Shown here one piece after another: positions 7,587 through 9,686 of a stretch of 9,686 nucleotides of DNA. The DNA is from Clostridia bacterium. Its GTDB lineage: Bacteria; Bacillota_A; Clostridia; Christensenellales; Aristaeellaceae. How positions within the stretch are numbered: the first letter of the stretch is position 1; each line of letters begins with the position of its first letter. Position numbers and translations under genes: made by a program. The notes under the pieces are model-generated. The model was not told where the DNA came from. It did no database searches and saw only the letters and a program-made list of their open reading frames with translations. The stretch lies in NCBI GenBank assembly GCA_025997215.1, contig BNUH01000103.1, positions 1-9,686 on the forward strand, read 5' to 3'.

Positions 7587-8412
7587 ATTATTATCGACAA
7601 TCGAAGCGAGCCACACGCAGAAATCTTTATCTTGTAAGAATAAAAAAGCGTTTGAGGAATTGCTAGACGTTGGACTTGTTCGTGGTAATAAAATAACTGA
7701 TCTTGGTCTTGAGCATTTAGAACCTTATAGAGTACAGAGAGCAGCAATTCTGGCAGCTGGTATTGGATCTAGGTTACACCCACTAACGCTCCATACACCA
7801 AAGCCGCTTATTGTTATTAATGGAATGAGGATTATAGATACTTTATTAGAAGCAATCTATTGCGCTGGTATAAGAGAAATATACATTGTAAGGGGATATT
7901 TAGCAGAGAAATTCGATATACTCCTAGAGAAATATCCAAGTATCCAATTCATTGAGAATTATAAATACGAGACTGAAAATAACATCTCATCGGCAGTAAG
8001 GATTTGTAAACACTTAAAGAGATCGTATGTTATGGATGCCGATTTAGTATTACGGAATAGAAGGCTAATAACGAAATATCAGTACCAATCGAATTACTTA
8101 GGTATACCCGTGGAGCAAACAGATGATTGGTGCTTTATGACTGATAATGAAAAGATAACGAATATCGCACTTGGTGGGAGAGACTGCTTTCTTTGGATCG
8201 GCCTCTCATATTGGACGGAAATAGATGGTTCAAGACTGGCTAACGATATCACACAAGTGTACCAATCAGATTATGGAACGTCGTTATACTGGGACCAGGT
8301 GCCGCTGGAAGTATGCAAAGATCATTATAGTGTTATGGTGCGTCCATGTTCACGAAGCGATATAGTTGAAATAGATAATTACGAAGAGTATTTACATATC
8401 ACAGCATACTAA
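7561..8412 (+). CDS. licC: LicC/PntC-like CTP:phospho-headgroup cytidylyltransferase with N-terminal helix-turn-helix-like domain
   Basis: The family activates phosphocholine (LicC) or 2-aminoethylphosphonate (PntC) with CTP for attachment to surface glycans or lipids. The 283-residue product has a small N-terminal region, MFLTKLQFELL...ITDLGLEHLEPYRV (1-58), that resembles the winged-helix module often fused to these enzymes, though it looks shortened. The catalytic domain begins AAILAAGIGSRLHPLTLHTPK (61-81), with the G-x-G-x-R...PK nucleotide motif. It continues with IYIVRGY (107-113), the metal-binding DADLVL (159-164), YLGIPV..TDDWCF (179-192) and YWDQVPLE (243-250), all recognisable family blocks. 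ATG 7561 is preferred: AGGAGAAGG at 7543-7551 lies 9 bases upstream and relatives begin M-x-LTxxQF. In-frame ATGs at 7552 and 7522 are alternatives. It overlaps the permease gene by 26 bases, so import and activation are translationally linked. Part of it (7721-7806) recurs inverted at the window end. Confidence 0.85.
   Translation: MFLTKLQFELLSTIEASHTQKSLSCKNKKAFEELLDVGLVRGNKITDLGLEHLEPYRVQRAAILAAGIGSRLHPLTLHTPKPLIVINGMRIIDTLLEAIYCAGIREIYIVRGYLAEKFDILLEKYPSIQFIENYKYETENNISSAVRICKHLKRSYVMDADLVLRNRRLITKYQYQSNYLGIPVEQTDDWCFMTDNEKITNIALGGRDCFLWIGLSYWTEIDGSRLANDITQVYQSDYGTSLYWDQVPLEVCKDHYSVMVRPCSRSDIVEIDNYEEYLHITAY
7721..7806 (+). repeat. arm 1 of an exact 86-bp inverted repeat (inside licC-like gene)
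   Basis: This segment encodes the end of the N-terminal module and the nucleotide-binding loop of the LicC-like enzyme. Its exact reverse complement occurs at 9601-9686. Identity starts abruptly at 7806 (7807 does not pair with 9600) and runs to the window end, so the true length may exceed 86 bp. The arm here is the native copy because it lies within an intact conserved gene. Confidence 0.97.
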
Positions 8413-8560
8413 AATTGTGATAATGACGCACAGCTGAAAAACACCTAAGTGGAGTTGGTTGCTATGTTGTTTGGCCGTGCTTCACATCTATGTAGGTAAA
8501 CAAAGCCCTTTTTGATTGTAAGCCACTCATAATACGGTGTACATAATAATAACCGTTGGA

Positions 8561-8569
8561 TGATATAAT
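8561..8569 (+). promoter_or_regulatory. candidate extended -10 promoter for the MBOAT gene
   Basis: TGATATAAT is a perfect extended -10 element (TG-n-TATAAT). The bases about 17 upstream (ACATAA, 8541-8546) are a poor -35, which extended -10 promoters tolerate. It would give a leader of roughly 240 bases before the MBOAT start, containing the 13-bp inverted repeat. Based on sequence match only. Confidence 0.35.
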
Positions 8570-8586
8570 GAAAATGCCGTTGAGTT

Positions 8587-8616
8587 TGGACAGCCCCATG
8601 AAGTTGGACAATCAAA
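8587..8616 (+). mobile_element. possible IS3-family (IS150-like) terminal scar
   Basis: The stretch TGGACAGCCCCATGAAG followed by TTGGACAATCAAAA resembles the terminal inverted repeats of IS150-group IS3-family elements, which have the form TGnACnGnnCCCAnnnnGTTGGAC. No transposase gene and no matching opposite end are visible, so at most this is a remnant left by an old insertion or excision. Similarity is recalled, not computed. Confidence 0.25.
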
Positions 8617-8626
8617 AAGTGGGCGA

Positions 8627-8673
8627 CATATACAGGATGGCCGGATACGGTCGGATTAAGCATCCTGTATATG
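8627..8673. repeat. perfect 13-bp inverted repeat with 21-base spacer
   Basis: CATATACAGGATG (8627-8639) and CATCCTGTATATG (8661-8673) are exact reverse complements. The spacer at 8640-8660 is GC-rich and contains CGGATACGGTCGG. As RNA it would form a long hairpin in the MBOAT leader; as DNA it could be an operator or recombination site. No T-tract follows, so it is not a standard terminator. Confidence 0.8.
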
Positions 8674-8818
8674 AGGCAACCTTCGGTTGATATACAAAGA
8701 GTGCCGCTACTGCGTGAGGTGTGCACCGCATGATAAGTTATGAAAGGCAATATATATATATCGCATTGTGTCGTAGACTACAACTCTTAATCCAGATTCA
8801 TGAAACGGAGTGTTCGGC

Positions 8819-9682
8819 GTGATCTTTAGTTCTAACATTTTCATTATGCTGTTCTTGCCGATAACATTGGCAGGTTATTACCTGCTTGATAAGCGGTTCA
8901 AGAATTGGTTTCTGCTGTTGATGAGCCTTGGTTTCTATGCATTTGGCGAGCCTAAGTTTGTATTTGTCATGATATTTTCAATTGTGTTTAATTATTTAAT
9001 GGCTCTGTTGATTGACTTATGTAAGAAACGGCAGCAAAACCTATATAAATATATAACAAGGACATTACTAATTCTGGCTGTAGCCGGAAACCTTGCACTG
9101 CTGTTTGTATATAAGTACCTTGATTTCACAATAAATACCATCAATATATTCCGTTCGGCAAACCCCATCGCCCTGCGCGGTTTCGTTCTTCCAATTGGCA
9201 TATCATTCTTCACGTTTCAGGCCATGTCATATGTAATCGATGTATATCGCGACACAGCTCCTGTGCAGAGGAAACCGCAGAATGTCGCGCTGTTTGTGTC
9301 GTTCTTCCCGCAGCTTATCGCGGGACCGATTGTGCGATACAGCACGATCGCCGACGAAATCATCAATCGCCGCGAAACGTTTGATGACTTCAGCGAAGGC
9401 GTAGTGCGCTTCATCCAAGGCTTCGCAAAGAAAATCATACTCGCTAACAATATGTCGCTGATCGTTGAAAAGGCATTCGCTTTACCTGACGCGCAGCGAT
9501 CCATCGTTTACGCGTGGATCGGAGCGATAGCCTACTCATTCCAAATATTGTTTGATTTTTCTGGCTATTCCGACATGGCGATTGGACTAGGTAAGATGTT
9601 CGGCTTTGGTGTATGGAGCGTTAGTGGGTGTAACCTAGATCCAATACCAGCTGCCAGAATTGCTGCTCTCTGTACTCTATAA
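8819..9682 (+). CDS. MBOAT-family O-acyltransferase (AlgI/DltB-like), 5' part only, broken at about 9601
   Basis: Members are multi-spanning membrane enzymes that help move acyl groups, usually acetyl, onto extracellular polysaccharides. From GTG 8819 the protein opens MIFSSNIFIMLFLPITLAGYYL, the usual AlgI start. GGAG at 8807-8810 lies 8 bases upstream, better placed for this codon than for the GTG at 8810. Several membrane helices follow, and family blocks LPIGISFFTFQAMSYVIDVYR (124-144), FVSFFPQLIAGPIVRY (159-174) and ILFDFSGYSDMAIGLGKMFGF (243-263) are clear. Homology stops after GF (base 9607). Where relatives continue with an R-F-P-x-N-F stretch and later the catalytic WHxSLS histidine, this frame is translated from an inverted copy of the licC-like gene and ends at 9682. 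The true gene should encode about 450-500 residues. The product as read lacks the catalytic His and is either an assembly artefact or a dead truncation. Confidence 0.85.
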   Translation: MIFSSNIFIMLFLPITLAGYYLLDKRFKNWFLLLMSLGFYAFGEPKFVFVMIFSIVFNYLMALLIDLCKKRQQNLYKYITRTLLILAVAGNLALLFVYKYLDFTINTINIFRSANPIALRGFVLPIGISFFTFQAMSYVIDVYRDTAPVQRKPQNVALFVSFFPQLIAGPIVRYSTIADEIINRRETFDDFSEGVVRFIQGFAKKIILANNMSLIVEKAFALPDAQRSIVYAWIGAIAYSFQILFDFSGYSDMAIGLGKMFGFGVWSVSGCNLDPIPAARIAALCTL

Positions 9683-9686
9683 GGTT
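9601..9686 (-). repeat. arm 2 of the exact 86-bp inverted repeat (misplaced licC-like segment)
   Basis: Read on the minus strand these bases are identical to 7721-7806. The copy interrupts the MBOAT gene exactly where family similarity ends. The junction probably shares CGGCTTT between the two sources: this would encode the conserved Gly-Phe of MBOAT and is also the complement of AAAGCCG at 7800-7806. It reaches the last base of the window. Confidence 0.97.

Larger units (their letters stand above)
8413..8818 (+). other. 406-base intergenic region with no convincing gene
   Basis: Between the LicC-like stop and the MBOAT start there is no reading frame with family resemblance. Very short frames exist (an 11-codon ATG frame at about 8464 after a GGAG, and a 40-codon frame from 8568), but neither has both a good start and a recognisable sequence. 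The region holds an extended -10 promoter candidate, an IS-end-like stretch, a perfect 13-bp inverted repeat, a small CAACC-TTC-GGTTG hairpin (8677-8689) and an alternating AT run (about 8750-8761). No rho-independent terminator with a clear T-tract follows the LicC-like gene. Confidence 0.6.

Noticed and set aside
7187..7747. 186-codon minus-strand frame opposite the permease and licC-like genes
   Set aside because: It is antisense to two confidently recognised overlapping genes and shows no family features of its own.
8677..8689. CAACC-TTC-GGTTG hairpin as a transcription terminator
   Set aside because: Stem of only 5 bp and no run of T follows it.
8568..8690. 40-codon + strand frame starting at an ATG overlapping the candidate -10 box
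   Set aside because: No ribosome binding site, no recognised sequence, and its second half is made by the inverted repeat.
8445..8750. 101-codon open frame on the minus strand in the intergenic region
   Set aside because: No recognisable motif, no plausible ribosome binding site noted, and it crosses the inverted repeat and IS-like scar; best seen as a chance frame.
9608..9682. unusual C-terminus of the MBOAT protein as a novel domain
   Set aside because: The bases are an exact inverted copy of part of the licC-like gene, so the residues are antisense translation, not a domain.
1..9686. CRISPR array, tRNA or rRNA genes
   Set aside because: No regularly spaced direct repeats and no tRNA- or rRNA-like sequence were seen on reading.

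Overview
The window is a stretch of AT-rich bacterial DNA from a surface-glycan (capsule, O-antigen or teichoic-acid-like) biosynthesis locus. All recognisable genes lie on the + strand. The source looks like a low-GC gut or rumen type bacterium. The WecB tail and the LicC-like protein resemble those of Firmicutes (Clostridia, Negativicutes) and treponemes, but the phylum cannot be fixed from this sequence. The periplasmic-type binding protein has a cleavable signal peptide and no lipobox, which mildly favours a two-membrane cell.

Layout: (1) 2-241 is the 3' end of a non-hydrolysing UDP-GlcNAc 2-epimerase (WecB). (2) 332-3816 is a tightly packed three-gene unit: a cytosolic sulfatase/alkaline-phosphatase-fold enzyme, an IspD/TarI-like CTP-dependent cytidylyltransferase and an FGGY sugar or polyol kinase. 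Together they suggest phosphorylation and CDP-activation of a polyol or sugar for a surface polymer. (3) 3817-4189 has no intact gene but carries the frameshifted C-terminal remnant of a LicD-type phosphotransferase. (4) 4190-8412 is a second overlapping unit: solute-binding protein, ATPase and fused double permease of the iron/2-aminoethylphosphonate-type ABC importers, followed by a LicC/PntC-like cytidylyltransferase that overlaps the permease gene. The likely logic is to import a small phosphate or phosphonate headgroup (phosphocholine-like or 2-aminoethylphosphonate-like), activate it with CTP and transfer it to glycan; the LicD remnant fits as the former transfer step. (5) 8413-8818 is gene-free, with an extended -10 promoter candidate, a possible IS-end scar and a perfect 13-bp inverted repeat. 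(6) 8819-9607 is the 5' part of an MBOAT (AlgI-like) O-acyltransferase gene, which would acylate the polymer.

The most striking structural observation is at the right end. Bases 9601-9686 are an exact reverse-complement copy (86/86) of 7721-7806 inside the licC-like gene. The MBOAT reading frame runs into this copy and loses its catalytic half. The switch probably occurs at a short shared sequence (CGGCTTT). This is either an assembly or amplification fold-back chimera, or a real inverted duplication. The last 24 residues of that reading frame are therefore not MBOAT sequence.
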